From Fibrobacter sp. (GTDB lineage Bacteria > Fibrobacterota > Fibrobacteria > Fibrobacterales > Fibrobacteraceae), in assembly GCA_024399015.1 (NCBI GenBank), contig JAKSIC010000002.1, positions 132,732 through 196,731 of the forward strand: a stretch of DNA of 64,000 nucleotides, read 5' to 3'. The notes under the pieces were generated by a model. That model saw only the letters and a program-made list of their open reading frames with translations, did no database searches and had not been told where the DNA came from. The number at the start of each line of letters is the position of its first letter. The stretch's first letter is position 1. The translations under genes were made by a program, and so were the position numbers. Shown one piece after another: positions 8,033 to 17,066 of this stretch.

Positions 8033-8932
8033 ATGCAGACAGAAGTCTTCGAAGGTAAACTCACTACCCGCGCCCACATGCGCAAGTTCGGCGTTTTGCT
8101 GACTGGCCCCGGCATGTTGTGGCTTATCGTATTTCTGCTTTTGCCCACCATTTTCCTGATGGTTTTGGCTTTTGCCCAGCGCGGCTCCTACGGAAGCATC
8201 AACTGGGATTTTTCCATTGAAAACCTGAGACGTCTCGTAGGCTTCAGTTCCTTTGGCTGGTCTCCCGACAACCTGCTGATCCTTTGGCGCAGTTTGAAGA
8301 TTGCCGTCATTACCACAGTGCTTTGCATCGCCTTCGGCCTCCCCATGGCATTCTGGATTGCAAACCACGGCAAGACCATGCGCGCATTCCTTTTTGCATT
8401 GATCATGGTGCCCAGTTGCACCAACCTGGTGATCCGTACAGCCGCCTGGATGGTCCTTCTCGGACCGGACATGTTCCCTGCAGAAATTGCAAGATTCTTC
8501 GGTCTCATAGCCGAAGGGGAATCCCTGTACCCGGGTAGTTTCGCCGTCTATATCGGCATGGTCAGTTCCATGTTGCCTTTTGCGGTTCTTCCTCTCTACA
8601 CCAGCGTTGAACGTTTGGACTGGGGCATTGTGGAAGCCAGCCGCGACTTGTACGCCGGCCCCTTCCGCACTTTCTACCACGGCATCCTCTCCCAGATGAT
8701 GCCGGGCATTGTGGCAAGCGTTATCCTGACTTTGGTCCCCAGCCTCGGTATGTACGTTATCAGCGACTTGCTGGGCGGTGGCAAATACATGCTTATCGGT
8801 AACCTGATCCAGCAGCAGTTCGGTTCCGCCATGGACTGGCCCTTCGGCGCCATGCTGGGTTCCGTGTTGATTATCTGCAGCGTCATCAGTCTGGTGATTT
8901 TCCAGAAGGTGGGAGGAAAGAACTTTGTCTAA
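8033..8932 (+). CDS. potB: ABC transporter permease, PotB type
   Basis: 299 aa with about six membrane segments, beginning with TGPGMLWLIVFLLLPTIFLM near residues 22-41. The EAA-type loop for docking the ATPase is at about 200-219 (VEASRDLYAGPFRTFYHGIL region). Such permeases pair with PotC in spermidine/putrescine uptake. ATG 8033 is preferred over the in-frame TTG 8027, because a TATCTT box (8021-8026) ends 6 nt before it and the gene appears to be leaderless; it follows a terminator by 25 nt, so it needs its own promoter. potC overlaps its end by 8 bp. Confidence 0.88.
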   Translation: MQTEVFEGKLTTRAHMRKFGVLLTGPGMLWLIVFLLLPTIFLMVLAFAQRGSYGSINWDFSIENLRRLVGFSSFGWSPDNLLILWRSLKIAVITTVLCIAFGLPMAFWIANHGKTMRAFLFALIMVPSCTNLVIRTAAWMVLLGPDMFPAEIARFFGLIAEGESLYPGSFAVYIGMVSSMLPFAVLPLYTSVERLDWGIVEASRDLYAGPFRTFYHGILSQMMPGIVASVILTLVPSLGMYVISDLLGGGKYMLIGNLIQQQFGSAMDWPFGAMLGSVLIICSVISLVIFQKVGGKNFV

Positions 8933-9758
8933 GAGAAAGCTTCCCATCATCGCCGTCATTCTTTCTGTTATCGGCTTCGCCCTTCTGTACCTCCCCATGT
9001 TCCTGGTGGTGGAACAAAGCTTTAACGCCAGCAAGCACGGCCAAAGCTGGGGCGGTTTTACCCTGGATTGGTACACCGGCCTCGCCAGCAACTCCATGGT
9101 CCAGACCACCACGGTGAACACCTTGATTCTTGCCGTGGTCAGTACCATCATCGCTACCGTTCTTGGAACCCTCCTGGCCATCGGTATTCACCGTACGCCC
9201 TGGGGCAAGAAGATGCAGTATTTCTACGACATGAGCATCAACGTTCCTGTGGTGACCCCGGACATTTTGATGGCCATCGCCCTGGTTTCCGTATTCGCCC
9301 TTTTCCGCAGCTGGACCTCGTTGTTCGACCCGGGCATGCTTACCATGGTCATCGCCCACGTTACCCTTGAAACAAGCTTTGTTGTTCTGGTGGTGCAGAG
9401 CCGTTTGGTCAGCATCGGCAAGGACCAGATCGAAGCAGCCCGCGACCTTTACGCAAGCACCGCAGGTGCCTGGTTCCGCGTCATCATCCCCCAGCTTTCC
9501 ACAGCAATTGTTTCCGGCGCCCTTCTGGCATTTACGCTGTCCCTGGATGACTTCATCCTCAGCTTCTTTACCAGCGGTCCAGAATCCCAGACGTTGCCTT
9601 TGTACATCTACGGCTCCCTGAAGCGCGGTGTTTCTCCCCAGATTCACGCATTGTCTTCTATCATCTTTGGCCTCACCCTCTTTGTGATGGTCCTGATGGT
9701 TCTCAAGGGTATCCGTAATGAACGTAAGCTTGCAAAGAAGAAATTAACCAACCAATAA
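8925..9758 (+). CDS. potC: ABC transporter permease, PotC type
   Basis: 277 aa, six predicted membrane segments, with the EAA-type cytoplasmic loop IEAARDLYASTAGAWFRVI near residue 167. The start is TTG 8925, overlapping potB by 8 bp, with GGGAGGAA 7-14 nt upstream; translational coupling is likely. The last codons lie in an AACC-rich heptamer-like stretch that continues into the gap before potD. Confidence 0.88.
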   Translation: MSKRKLPIIAVILSVIGFALLYLPMFLVVEQSFNASKHGQSWGGFTLDWYTGLASNSMVQTTTVNTLILAVVSTIIATVLGTLLAIGIHRTPWGKKMQYFYDMSINVPVVTPDILMAIALVSVFALFRSWTSLFDPGMLTMVIAHVTLETSFVVLVVQSRLVSIGKDQIEAARDLYASTAGAWFRVIIPQLSTAIVSGALLAFTLSLDDFILSFFTSGPESQTLPLYIYGSLKRGVSPQIHALSSIIFGLTLFVMVLMVLKGIRNERKLAKKKLTNQ

Positions 9759-9771
9759 CCACCAACCTAAG
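9745..9771 (+). repeat. Short heptamer-like array at the potC stop
   Basis: Units of the form TAACCAA CCAATAA CCACCAA CCTAAGG span the potC stop codon and resemble the CACCAAC/CACTAAC units of the 5278-5347 array. The match is degenerate and short. Confidence 0.45.
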
Positions 9772-9780
9772 GGCCTAAAA

Positions 9781-10845
9781 ATGAAAAAGATTTTTCTTGC
9801 TCTTACTCTCCTGATCGCAGCATCCCTCTTCGTGGGCTGCAACGATGATAAGAAATCATCCTCTCAGCCGGACAAGGTCACTGTGATGATCTACAGTGAA
9901 TACATTGATCCCGAAATGCTGACCGATTTCCAGATGAAGACTGGTTTCAAGCTTCAGCTTGAACTTTATGAAGCTCAGGAAGAAATGATTGGCAAGCTTC
10001 AGGCATCCGGCACCAGCCAGTACGATGTCATCATCGCAAGCGACGTGGTTATCCAGCAGATGATCCACCTGGGTCTTATCCAGCCCATCGACACAAACAA
10101 GGTTCCGAACCGTGTGAACATCGCAGACCAGTTCAAGAACCCCAGCTACGACCCCACCAACAGCTACTCCATTCCTTACCTCTGGGGTACCACCGGTATT
10201 CTTTACCGCGACGCAGCTGTTGATCCTCTCAAGGTCAGCTACAACATGCTCTTTGACGCAGCCCAGACCAAGGGTAACTTCAGCCTTCTGGAAGAAAGCC
10301 GTTCCATGCTTTCCATGGCATTGCAGGCTAAGGGCTACGACGCAAACTCTACTGACCAAAAGCAGATTAACGAAGCCGTTGAACACATTCTCAAGGCTAA
10401 GAAGGATCCTCACTTCCTTGGCTTCGACGGTTCCGTGGGCGGCAAGGACAAGGTTCTTTCCAAGATGGACTGGGCTGCAATCGTCTTCAACGGCGAAGCT
10501 ATGGCCGCTATCGAAGAAGATTCCTCCCTCCAGTTTGCTATTCCGACCGAAGGTTCCTTTATGTGGGTTGACGCAATGCTCCTCAGCTCCAAGGCTCCCA
10601 ACAAGGAAGGCGCCTACGCATTCATGAACTACATTCTCGATGCAAAGATCGGTGCACAGTTGGCTAAGTTCATCAACTACGCCACCCCCAACAAGGCTTC
10701 CCTGGAAGTCATCGACGAAGAATTCAAGAACAACCGCGTCATCAACCCGTCCAAGGAAGAAATCGACCGCATGGTGTTCCTGAAGGACCCGGGCGACGCA
10801 GCACGCCTCTTCGACGAAGCCTGGACCATCGTGAAGACCCGCTAA
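9781..10845 (+). CDS. potD: Spermidine/putrescine-type substrate-binding lipoprotein
   Basis: 354 aa. The N-terminus MKKIFLALTLLIAASLFVGC is a lipoprotein signal with lipidated Cys20. The mature part is a type II periplasmic binding protein of the PotD family: YSEYIDPEMLTDF near residue 38, SQYDVIIASD near 80 and IPYLWGTTGILY near 134 are typical. It would capture the substrate outside the inner membrane and deliver it to PotBC. The gene ends the potBCD unit and is followed by a strong terminator. Confidence 0.9.
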   Translation: MKKIFLALTLLIAASLFVGCNDDKKSSSQPDKVTVMIYSEYIDPEMLTDFQMKTGFKLQLELYEAQEEMIGKLQASGTSQYDVIIASDVVIQQMIHLGLIQPIDTNKVPNRVNIADQFKNPSYDPTNSYSIPYLWGTTGILYRDAAVDPLKVSYNMLFDAAQTKGNFSLLEESRSMLSMALQAKGYDANSTDQKQINEAVEHILKAKKDPHFLGFDGSVGGKDKVLSKMDWAAIVFNGEAMAAIEEDSSLQFAIPTEGSFMWVDAMLLSSKAPNKEGAYAFMNYILDAKIGAQLAKFINYATPNKASLEVIDEEFKNNRVINPSKEEIDRMVFLKDPGDAARLFDEAWTIVKTR

Positions 10846-10865
10846 TCAAGGTTTAAAAAGACTTC

Positions 10866-10896
10866 AAAAAAGCTCCGTATTTTGCGGGGCTTTTTT
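10866..10896 (+). terminator. Terminator after potD
   Basis: AAAAAAGCTCCG (10866-10877) / CGGGGCTTTTTT (10885-10896), 7-nt loop, U-rich end. Confidence 0.85.
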
Positions 10897-10929
10897 GTTT
10901 GCAGGCGCATTTCTTTGTATTTTGTTTTT

Positions 10930-11973
10930 GTGCGTTACTTTGCTTTGACAATTCTACTTCTATTGATGTCTGCGTGCTACACTGCGCAGACTATGACTAC
11001 AGATCAGCCAAGGCCGGCCCATCACCTTCCCGACGGTCATTTTCAGAACACCGACAACAGTTGCGAGCCTATCCGCGACACCCTGGAACCCGACGAAAAT
11101 GTTCCTACGCATCGCACCCACCTGCGCCGCCTCCCCATCATCCGCGGGAACGAAAATCTTTGGGCAGACACCAGCATAAGTACCGCCACATGGATCGGCC
11201 ACGCCACCTACTATTTGAAGTTAAAGAACGTAGGCATCCTCGCCGACCCCATCTTCAGTTTGCGTTCCTCGCCGGTGCAGTTCGCAGGCCCCAAGCGCGG
11301 CACCCCGCCGGGACGAGACCTGGATTCCCTCCCCCGCGTGGACTTGGTCCTCATCACCCACGACCATTACGACCATCTGGACAAGAACAGCATCATCAAG
11401 ATTCACAAGCTCTGGAAGGATTGCGTTTTCGCAGTACCGCTGAAAGTCGCAGACATTCTCAAGGACTGGGGAATTCCCGAAAAGCAAATCATTGAACGAG
11501 ACTGGTGGGAAACAGCCAACGTAGACGACATCAAGTTGACTTTCGTTCCCTGCCACCACCTGAGCCGAAGAGGCATTTTATCCTCCAGCAAAAACTCCAC
11601 CCTCTGGGGCAGCTGGATGATCGAAAAGGATTCCAAGAAAATCTGGTTCGCAGGAGACCTGGCCATGGGCGACGGCACCTACTATAAGACCATCGCCGAA
11701 AAGTTCGCCCCGGTAGACCTGTCGCTACTTCCCATTGGAAGCTACAAGCCCTCCCGCTACACCCGCGTACACGTAAGCCCCCGTCAGGCAGCACAACTTC
11801 ATCAGATAATGCAGTCCAAGCAAAGCCTGGCCATGCACTGGGGAACCTTCAGCATGGTCTACGACCGTATGGACGATCCGCCAAAGGACCTTGCAAAAGC
11901 CCGAAAGGAACTGAACATTCCCGACAGCACCTTCTACGTGCCCATGCCGGGTGAAATCTTTAAATTGTATTAA
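10930..11973 (+). CDS. Lipoprotein metallo-beta-lactamase-fold hydrolase (NAPE-PLD/UlaG-like)
   Basis: 347 aa from GTG 10930. The first residues MRYFALTILLLLMSAC give a lipoprotein signal with Cys16. The metal-binding HDHYDH is at 144-149, further ligands are likely in the PCHHLSRRG and WFAGDLAMGDG segments, and a late MHWGTF His completes the site. The layout resembles the NAPE-PLD / RomA branch of the superfamily; substrate is unknown. The start is chosen because a TATTTT box (10918-10923) ends 6 nt before GTG; a start at 10882 would lie inside the potD terminator. The gene converges with the exonuclease III gene and their stops overlap by 4 bp. Confidence 0.8.
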   Translation: MRYFALTILLLLMSACYTAQTMTTDQPRPAHHLPDGHFQNTDNSCEPIRDTLEPDENVPTHRTHLRRLPIIRGNENLWADTSISTATWIGHATYYLKLKNVGILADPIFSLRSSPVQFAGPKRGTPPGRDLDSLPRVDLVLITHDHYDHLDKNSIIKIHKLWKDCVFAVPLKVADILKDWGIPEKQIIERDWWETANVDDIKLTFVPCHHLSRRGILSSSKNSTLWGSWMIEKDSKKIWFAGDLAMGDGTYYKTIAEKFAPVDLSLLPIGSYKPSRYTRVHVSPRQAAQLHQIMQSKQSLAMHWGTFSMVYDRMDDPPKDLAKARKELNIPDSTFYVPMPGEIFKLY

Positions 11974-12779
11974 ACGCCTTCGCTCTTCTTGATGGGGAGC
12001 GGTGCAAAAGGCGGTTCCAGTTCAATACTAATAGGGCAATGGTCAGAACCCATCACTCCAGTATGGATATTGGAATTCACAATGTTGGGAACAAGGCCAG
12101 CATCCACGAAAGCATAGTCCAGACGCCAACCCACGTTACGGGAACGGGCGCCAAAGCGGTTGCTCCACCAAGAGTACATATCACGGGCTTCAGGATTCAA
12201 GTGGCGGAAGCTATCTACATAGCCGTTTTCCACATACTTGTCCATCCAGGCGCGTTCAATGGGCAAAAAGCCGCTGATGTTTTCGTTTTCCTTGGGGCGG
12301 GCAATATCAATTTCCTTATGGCAGGTATTGTAGTCACCCACAGTCACCACGTGCTTGCCATTGGCCAGCCAGCGGTTGCTGTTTTCCAGGAATGCATCAT
12401 AGAAACGGAGCTTGTAATCCAAGCGGTCGTCGCCGGAGCCACCATTGGGGAAATAGATGCAGTTCAGCACCCAGTCCGGGAAAACCAGCTGGATAACACG
12501 GCCTTCGTCGTCAAATTCTTCGATATCGAAGCCATAATTGACGCGGTCCGGTTCAATCTGGGTATAAATACCTACCCCGCTGTAGCCCTTTTTGCGCTTA
12601 CAGGGGTTCCAGTAGACAAAATAGCCTTCGGGATTTGCGATGGAATCCGGAATCTGGTCTTCTTCGGCACGAACTTCCTGCAAGCACAGGATGTCGGGTC
12701 TGGTGGCATTGAACCACTCTTCGAAGCCCTTCTTCATGACGGATCTGAGTCCGTTGACGTTCCAGCTGTAGATATTCAT
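11970..12779 (-). CDS. Exodeoxyribonuclease III / AP endonuclease
   Basis: 269 aa, the family length. Motifs in order: NVNGLRS (8-14), CLQEVRAEEDQ near 33, the VGDYNTCHKEIDIARP block near 145 with the catalytic Asp/Asn, and the C-terminal RLDYAFVDAG and MGSDHCPI with the catalytic Asp-His. ExoIII/ExoA enzymes cut at abasic sites and trim 3' ends in DNA repair. The subgroup is closer to the ExoA (exodeoxyribonuclease III type 1) pattern than to eukaryotic APE1. A GGGAAC precedes the ATG. Confidence 0.92.
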   Translation of the reverse strand: MNIYSWNVNGLRSVMKKGFEEWFNATRPDILCLQEVRAEEDQIPDSIANPEGYFVYWNPCKRKKGYSGVGIYTQIEPDRVNYGFDIEEFDDEGRVIQLVFPDWVLNCIYFPNGGSGDDRLDYKLRFYDAFLENSNRWLANGKHVVTVGDYNTCHKEIDIARPKENENISGFLPIERAWMDKYVENGYVDSFRHLNPEARDMYSWWSNRFGARSRNVGWRLDYAFVDAGLVPNIVNSNIHTGVMGSDHCPISIELEPPFAPLPIKKSEGV

Positions 12780-12908
12780 TTTGTTCCCAATCTAATTTCA
12801 AGGCGAAAGATAGCTTTTTCGCCAATCATCCAAGGGAAATGTTAAAACTTTTTCACTTTATTTTAAGAAAAAAGAGCAAAATGAAATAATAAAAGTATAT
12901 TTATAGCC

Positions 12909-13505
12909 ATGAAAAACCATATTTTGTTCGCATCGAGTATCGCTTTTTTGTCTTTTTTGGCAGGTTGCGGTGGTTCCAGCAAGGCAACAGTAAGTGCCGA
13001 AAATTTGGAAATTCCCACAAATATGCCTCCCATCTGCCGCGACATCGACTTTGTCGCCCAGCCTGACATGCGAGAAATGTGCGGCGTTCGTGTAAGCCAC
13101 TCCAAGGCCTATAAGAACATCCCCCAACAGCGCTATTTGATCAAGCCTGCCGAAACTTCCATCGTGAAGACCAACGGCAAACTTGAACTCCGTCTTCAAA
13201 ACGCCCTGCCGTTGTACCTGACAGGTCCCATTGTCGATGAACTTCAGTTCAACCAGGACAAGCGTCTTGAAAAGATTCGTAACTCCTACGACTACCACGA
13301 AATCTACACCAAGAATTCCGGCCGTATCCGAATCTTCAAGATGGGCATTCCCACCGACGAAGGCAACATCTATAACTTCTGCTACAACATCCCCGAAAAG
13401 AAGGGTAACGCAAGAACCCGTAGCGTGGCCATGGGTAGCAAGATTGAAGAAATGTCCTGTGAAGATTTCGATCGTCTCGTAGCAGAAAACACCAAGAAGA
13501 AATAA
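12909..13505 (+). CDS. Hypothetical lipoprotein
   Basis: 198 aa. The N-terminus MKNHILFASSIAFLSFLAGC is a lipoprotein signal with Cys20, followed by a short Gly/Ser/Lys stretch. The mature region has two early cysteines (in PPICRDID and REMCGVR) and two later ones (in NFCYNI and MSCEDF), which could form disulphides in the periplasm. I recognise no family. The ATG follows a TATATT box (12896-12901) by 7 nt and has no Shine-Dalgarno, so a leaderless mRNA is likely. A terminator follows. Confidence 0.75.
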   Translation: MKNHILFASSIAFLSFLAGCGGSSKATVSAENLEIPTNMPPICRDIDFVAQPDMREMCGVRVSHSKAYKNIPQQRYLIKPAETSIVKTNGKLELRLQNALPLYLTGPIVDELQFNQDKRLEKIRNSYDYHEIYTKNSGRIRIFKMGIPTDEGNIYNFCYNIPEKKGNARTRSVAMGSKIEEMSCEDFDRLVAENTKKK

Positions 13506-13553
13506 CACCTCGACCGCTTAGGAAATAAGCGCCTCGAGCCATTGATTTTCAAG

Positions 13554-13584
13554 CATCCTCGTTTTTTACGAGGGTGTTTTTTTT
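13554..13584 (+). terminator. Terminator after the hypothetical lipoprotein
   Basis: CATCCTCGT (13554-13562) / ACGAGGGTG (13568-13576), 5-nt loop, then eight T. A smaller hairpin CGCTTA-GGAAA-TAAGCG lies just before it (13515-13531). Confidence 0.85.
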
Positions 13585-13680
13585 CTACATGGCAAGCAAG
13601 CTTGCTGTAGAGGCAGTTCGGCTATGTCCATAAGCAAGCTTTTGGACGCAGCACTCACTTTTTTCTACATTTTCTCCGTC

Positions 13681-14571
13681 ATGGCAAACGAAGGCAAATT
13701 CATCCACAACGCACTGAAACAGGTTCACGTCGACACCTCCTGTTCCACCGTTTCCGGCTTTTCCATTTCTGGACTAGCCACCTACTTGCAGTTGCCCGAA
13801 CTGGATTTTTGCATTGACATGGGGGAATGCCCCCTTTCCGCCACCTCCATCAACCATGTGTTCCTGACCCATGCCCACGGCGATCACGGCCGCTGCCTCA
13901 TGCGTCACCACAGCCTCCGCAAAATGATGGGTGTAGAACGAGACAGCGTTTACTACATGCCGGATTTCATTTGCGAAAGCGCCAAGGCCTGGATCAAGGC
14001 CGAAGCCATATTTGAAGGTGTCGCCGAATCCAAGTTCCGCTATCCGGAAATCATTCCCGTAAGCACTGGGGAGCTGCAGTTCCTCAAGTACCGCAAGGAT
14101 CTTGCCATTGAAGCTTTTGAAGTAAAGCATTCCATTCCAGCCATGGGCGGAATCCTTTATTTCTACAAGAAGAAATTGAAGGACGAGTTTCTGGACAAGA
14201 CTCCCGCCGAGTTGATTGAACTTCGCAAGAACAAGGTGGAAATCACCCGCGAAGTTTACGAACCGTTGGTCAGTTTCATGGGCGACTGCCTTGGCGAAAG
14301 TCTGCTGGACAACAGCCGTGTATTCCAGTCCAAGGTTCTCATCACCGAATGCACCTTCCTGACTCCTGAAGATGAAGCGATGAGCGTCAAGAAGAGCCAC
14401 ACCCACATCAAGGACATCGTTCGAGCCCTCAACGAAATCGGTGACGATGTGAAGTGCGAAAAAATTATCCTGAGTCACTTCTCCATGAAGTACTCCGACA
14501 AACTGATCCGCGACATGGTGAACAAGTACGTTCCGGAAAAGTTCAAGGATAGGATCGAGATTTTAATCTAA
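13681..14571 (+). CDS. Metallo-beta-lactamase-fold protein, RNase Z-like
   Basis: 296 aa. The ligand motif THAHGDHGRC near residues 64-73 is the H-x-H-x-D-H metal site of RNase Z and related hydrolases; further ligands are plausible in FMGDCLGE near 200 and in the C-terminal LSHFSMKYSD near 265. It lacks the classical long exosite arm of tRNase Z and is a little shorter, so it may process RNA or another phosphodiester. The start is ATG 13681 (MANEGKFIH), 9 nt behind a TACATT box (13666-13671) with a TTGGAC -35 (13642-13647). A longer frame from 13624 would add a hydrophobic stretch without a start signal. Confidence 0.75.
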   Translation: MANEGKFIHNALKQVHVDTSCSTVSGFSISGLATYLQLPELDFCIDMGECPLSATSINHVFLTHAHGDHGRCLMRHHSLRKMMGVERDSVYYMPDFICESAKAWIKAEAIFEGVAESKFRYPEIIPVSTGELQFLKYRKDLAIEAFEVKHSIPAMGGILYFYKKKLKDEFLDKTPAELIELRKNKVEITREVYEPLVSFMGDCLGESLLDNSRVFQSKVLITECTFLTPEDEAMSVKKSHTHIKDIVRALNEIGDDVKCEKIILSHFSMKYSDKLIRDMVNKYVPEKFKDRIEILI

Positions 14572-14613
14572 AGGCGCGAGGCACGAGGTTCGAGGCTTGA
14601 GGCGCGAGGAAAA
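14572..14613 (+). repeat. AGGCNNG heptamer array before trmB
   Basis: Six consecutive units: AGGCGCG AGGCACG AGGTTCG AGGCTTG AGGCGCG AGGAAAA. They fill the gap after the RNase Z-like gene up to 2 nt before the trmB ATG. The last unit supplies the GAGGA that acts as Shine-Dalgarno for trmB. Confidence 0.85.
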
Positions 14614-14615
14614 TT

Positions 14616-15362
14616 ATGAGCGAAGAAAAAATTGAAGTTGTTGAAGGCGAAGAAGCCGTTGAAAAGGAAGTGGTCATTCCGGAATTTTTCCGCGACCTGA
14701 AGGAAGATGAAAACGCCAAGTCTCTTTGGCATTACGTGTTCCGCACCAACGGCGACCGCAAGCCTATCGCCACCCCGGATGGTCTCCCCCACAAGCTGGA
14801 CTTCGACTGGAAGGATATGTTCCCCAACCACAACGACCACATCGAAGTGGAAATCGGTTCCGGCAAGGGCAGCTTCATTGCCGACTACGCAGCCAAGCAC
14901 CCGGACTACTACATCATGGGTAGTGAATGGGATTACACCTGGGCAGCATTCGCACAGCGCAAGATGAACAAGGCCGGAGTTCTGGGCAACGCCTCCATGC
15001 TTCGCGGTGACGTTTTCTATTTCCTCCGCGACTGCGTCAAGGACAACACCGTGGACGCATTCCACATGTACTTCCCGGATCCGTGGCCCAAGGAACGCCA
15101 CCACAAGAACCGTTTGCTTCGCCCCGACTTCTTGGAACAGGTCGCTCGCGTGATGAAACCCGGCAAGAGAATTTTCTACTGGGGCACCGACCACAAGGAA
15201 TACAACGAAGTAGCTCTGGAAGTGTTCGACAACTTCAAGGGTTGCAAGGTTTTGGTCCGCAACTCTGCTGAACCTACCGAAGGCATCATGACCGGCTTCG
15301 AAAAGAAGTACCGCAAGGAAGGCCGTCCCATTTATCGTTCCATTATCGAGTTCGAAAAATAA
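14616..15362 (+). CDS. trmB: tRNA (guanine-N7-)-methyltransferase
   Basis: 248 aa. SAM-binding EIGSGKGSFIAD is at 79-90; the TrmB hallmark FPDPWPKERHHKNRLL is near 149, and the late TDHKEYN and EKKYRKEGRPIYR segments fit tRNA binding. It forms m7G46 in the variable loop of tRNAs. The first 35 residues are an acidic extension (many Glu) not needed for catalysis. The ribosome-binding site is supplied by the preceding heptamer array. Confidence 0.92.
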   Translation: MSEEKIEVVEGEEAVEKEVVIPEFFRDLKEDENAKSLWHYVFRTNGDRKPIATPDGLPHKLDFDWKDMFPNHNDHIEVEIGSGKGSFIADYAAKHPDYYIMGSEWDYTWAAFAQRKMNKAGVLGNASMLRGDVFYFLRDCVKDNTVDAFHMYFPDPWPKERHHKNRLLRPDFLEQVARVMKPGKRIFYWGTDHKEYNEVALEVFDNFKGCKVLVRNSAEPTEGIMTGFEKKYRKEGRPIYRSIIEFEK

Positions 15363-15416
15363 CGCGAAGGTTAGTGTCTCCTTTTGTCATTTGAGATTTG
15401 CTAGTTTATCGTTGCT

Positions 15417-17066
15417 ATGTTAAAGTCACTTTCTATTAACGGATTCACTCTTATTGCCCAAGCGGACATCAACTTCCGCAAGGGATTTACCGCCATTACA
15501 GGCGAGACTGGCGCTGGCAAGTCAGTATTGTTAAAGGCCCTCCGCATTGTTTGCGGCGACAAGGCCCAAGCCAGCATGGTTCGCAGTGGCGAGGAGAAAG
15601 CTGTTGTAGAAGCGACTTTCGATATCCAGAACGTCCCCAAGGTCCAGAAGATCCTGGAAGAACTGGAAATCGATTCTGATGACGAACTGGTTATCCGTCG
15701 CGAAATTCTGGAAAGCGGCAAGGGCCGCGCCCGCGTCAACGGCTCCATGGTGAACCAGGCTGATCTCCAGCGCATTGGCGAAGAACTGATCCAGATGCAC
15801 GGCCAGAGCGAACAGCTTTTGCTTCGCGATACCCGTACCCACGCCCAGATGCTGGACGCCTACGCCGGTAACGGAAACTTACTTGAAGAATACGGCAAGT
15901 TGTGGACTACATGGAACGAAATCCAAAACAAGATTGCAGCCACCGAAGAACGCGCCAAAAATCTTGCAGCACAAAAAGATTTCTTGAAGTTCCAGCACGA
16001 CGAACTGACCAAGGCAGCCCTTAAAGAAGGCGAAGAAGAAGAACTTGAAGACAAGGTCAGCAACGCCAGCAAGAGCGAAGCGGAACGCCGCCATCTCAGC
16101 GATATTCAAGGAATGTTGGCTGGTGAAAACGGCCTCTTGGATATGGTGCAAAGCCTCCAGGCCCGTATGCGTACTCTCGCCATCAAGTGTCCGAATTACG
16201 AAGAAGAATTCAAGGCTCTTGAAGAAGTGGCCGATCCTTTTGAAAGCATCTGTAAGGACTTGATGCGTTTGACTCCGTCTACCGCCATGAATGCGGCAGA
16301 AATCGACAGAGCCAACACCCGCATCGCCCAGATTCAAAAACTGAAGCGCAAGTACCGCACCGATGTGGCAGGCCTCATCGCCTTAACGGAACAGCGTAAG
16401 GAAGAATTGAGCAGCCTCGAGAATCTCGACGCCGACCTTGAAGAACTTTCCCGCCAGTCCACCAAGACTTTGGCCGAATTGGAAAAGGTTGCCGCCAAGC
16501 TCACGGCGGCCCGCGTCGAGGCTGCAGCCCGTTACGACAAGTCCGTCAGCAACATTTTGCACACCTTGGGTATGCCTAAGGCAGAATTCACCACCTCCAT
16601 CGAAAAGCAGTCCCTCGCCCCGATTGGCGCCGACCGCATCGAATTCCTTCTGGCCCCCAACCCGGGCGAAGGTTCCAAGAGCCTTCAGAAGGCCGTGTCC
16701 GGTGGTGAACTGTCCCGCCTGCTTTTGGCCATCAAGAGCGTCATGGCAGAACTGGACAAGGTCCCCCTGCTCATATTCGATGAAGTGGATTCCGGCATCA
16801 GCGGCGAAGTTGGCAACAGCATTGGCGAAGCCCTTTGCAACCTCGGCAAGCACCATCAGATTTTGACAATCACCCACCTCCACCAGGTGGCAAGTCGCGC
16901 TCAGAACCAGTTGGCAGTCAGCAAAAAGGAAATTGAAGGCAGAACCTTCACTTCCGTAAGCGAACTGGATCACGACGGCCGCATCCAAGAAATTTCCCGC
17001 ATGCTGGGTGGCGATAACGAAACCATCCGCGAACATGCAAAACAGCTTTTGGAGAATAACAAATGA
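15417..17066 (+). CDS. recN: DNA repair protein RecN
   Basis: 549 aa, normal RecN length. Walker A GETGAGKS (29-36), the Q-loop region, the ABC signature VSGGELSRLLLAIK near 427 and Walker B LLIFDEVDSGISG near 452 are present, flanking a long coiled-coil middle (about 150-360), as in SMC-like repair ATPases. RecN acts in the cytoplasm on double-strand breaks. The ATG follows AT-rich -10-like hexamers (TAGTTT 15402-15407, or TTTATC 15405-15410) by 6-9 nt. The end overlaps the next gene by 4 bp (ATGA). Confidence 0.93.
   Translation: MLKSLSINGFTLIAQADINFRKGFTAITGETGAGKSVLLKALRIVCGDKAQASMVRSGEEKAVVEATFDIQNVPKVQKILEELEIDSDDELVIRREILESGKGRARVNGSMVNQADLQRIGEELIQMHGQSEQLLLRDTRTHAQMLDAYAGNGNLLEEYGKLWTTWNEIQNKIAATEERAKNLAAQKDFLKFQHDELTKAALKEGEEEELEDKVSNASKSEAERRHLSDIQGMLAGENGLLDMVQSLQARMRTLAIKCPNYEEEFKALEEVADPFESICKDLMRLTPSTAMNAAEIDRANTRIAQIQKLKRKYRTDVAGLIALTEQRKEELSSLENLDADLEELSRQSTKTLAELEKVAAKLTAARVEAAARYDKSVSNILHTLGMPKAEFTTSIEKQSLAPIGADRIEFLLAPNPGEGSKSLQKAVSGGELSRLLLAIKSVMAELDKVPLLIFDEVDSGISGEVGNSIGEALCNLGKHHQILTITHLHQVASRAQNQLAVSKKEIEGRTFTSVSELDHDGRIQEISRMLGGDNETIREHAKQLLENNK

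Noticed and set aside
10882-10929. Longer N-terminus of the MBL-fold lipoprotein starting at 10882
   Set aside because: It would overlap the potD terminator and separate the lipoprotein signal from the N-terminus by 16 residues.
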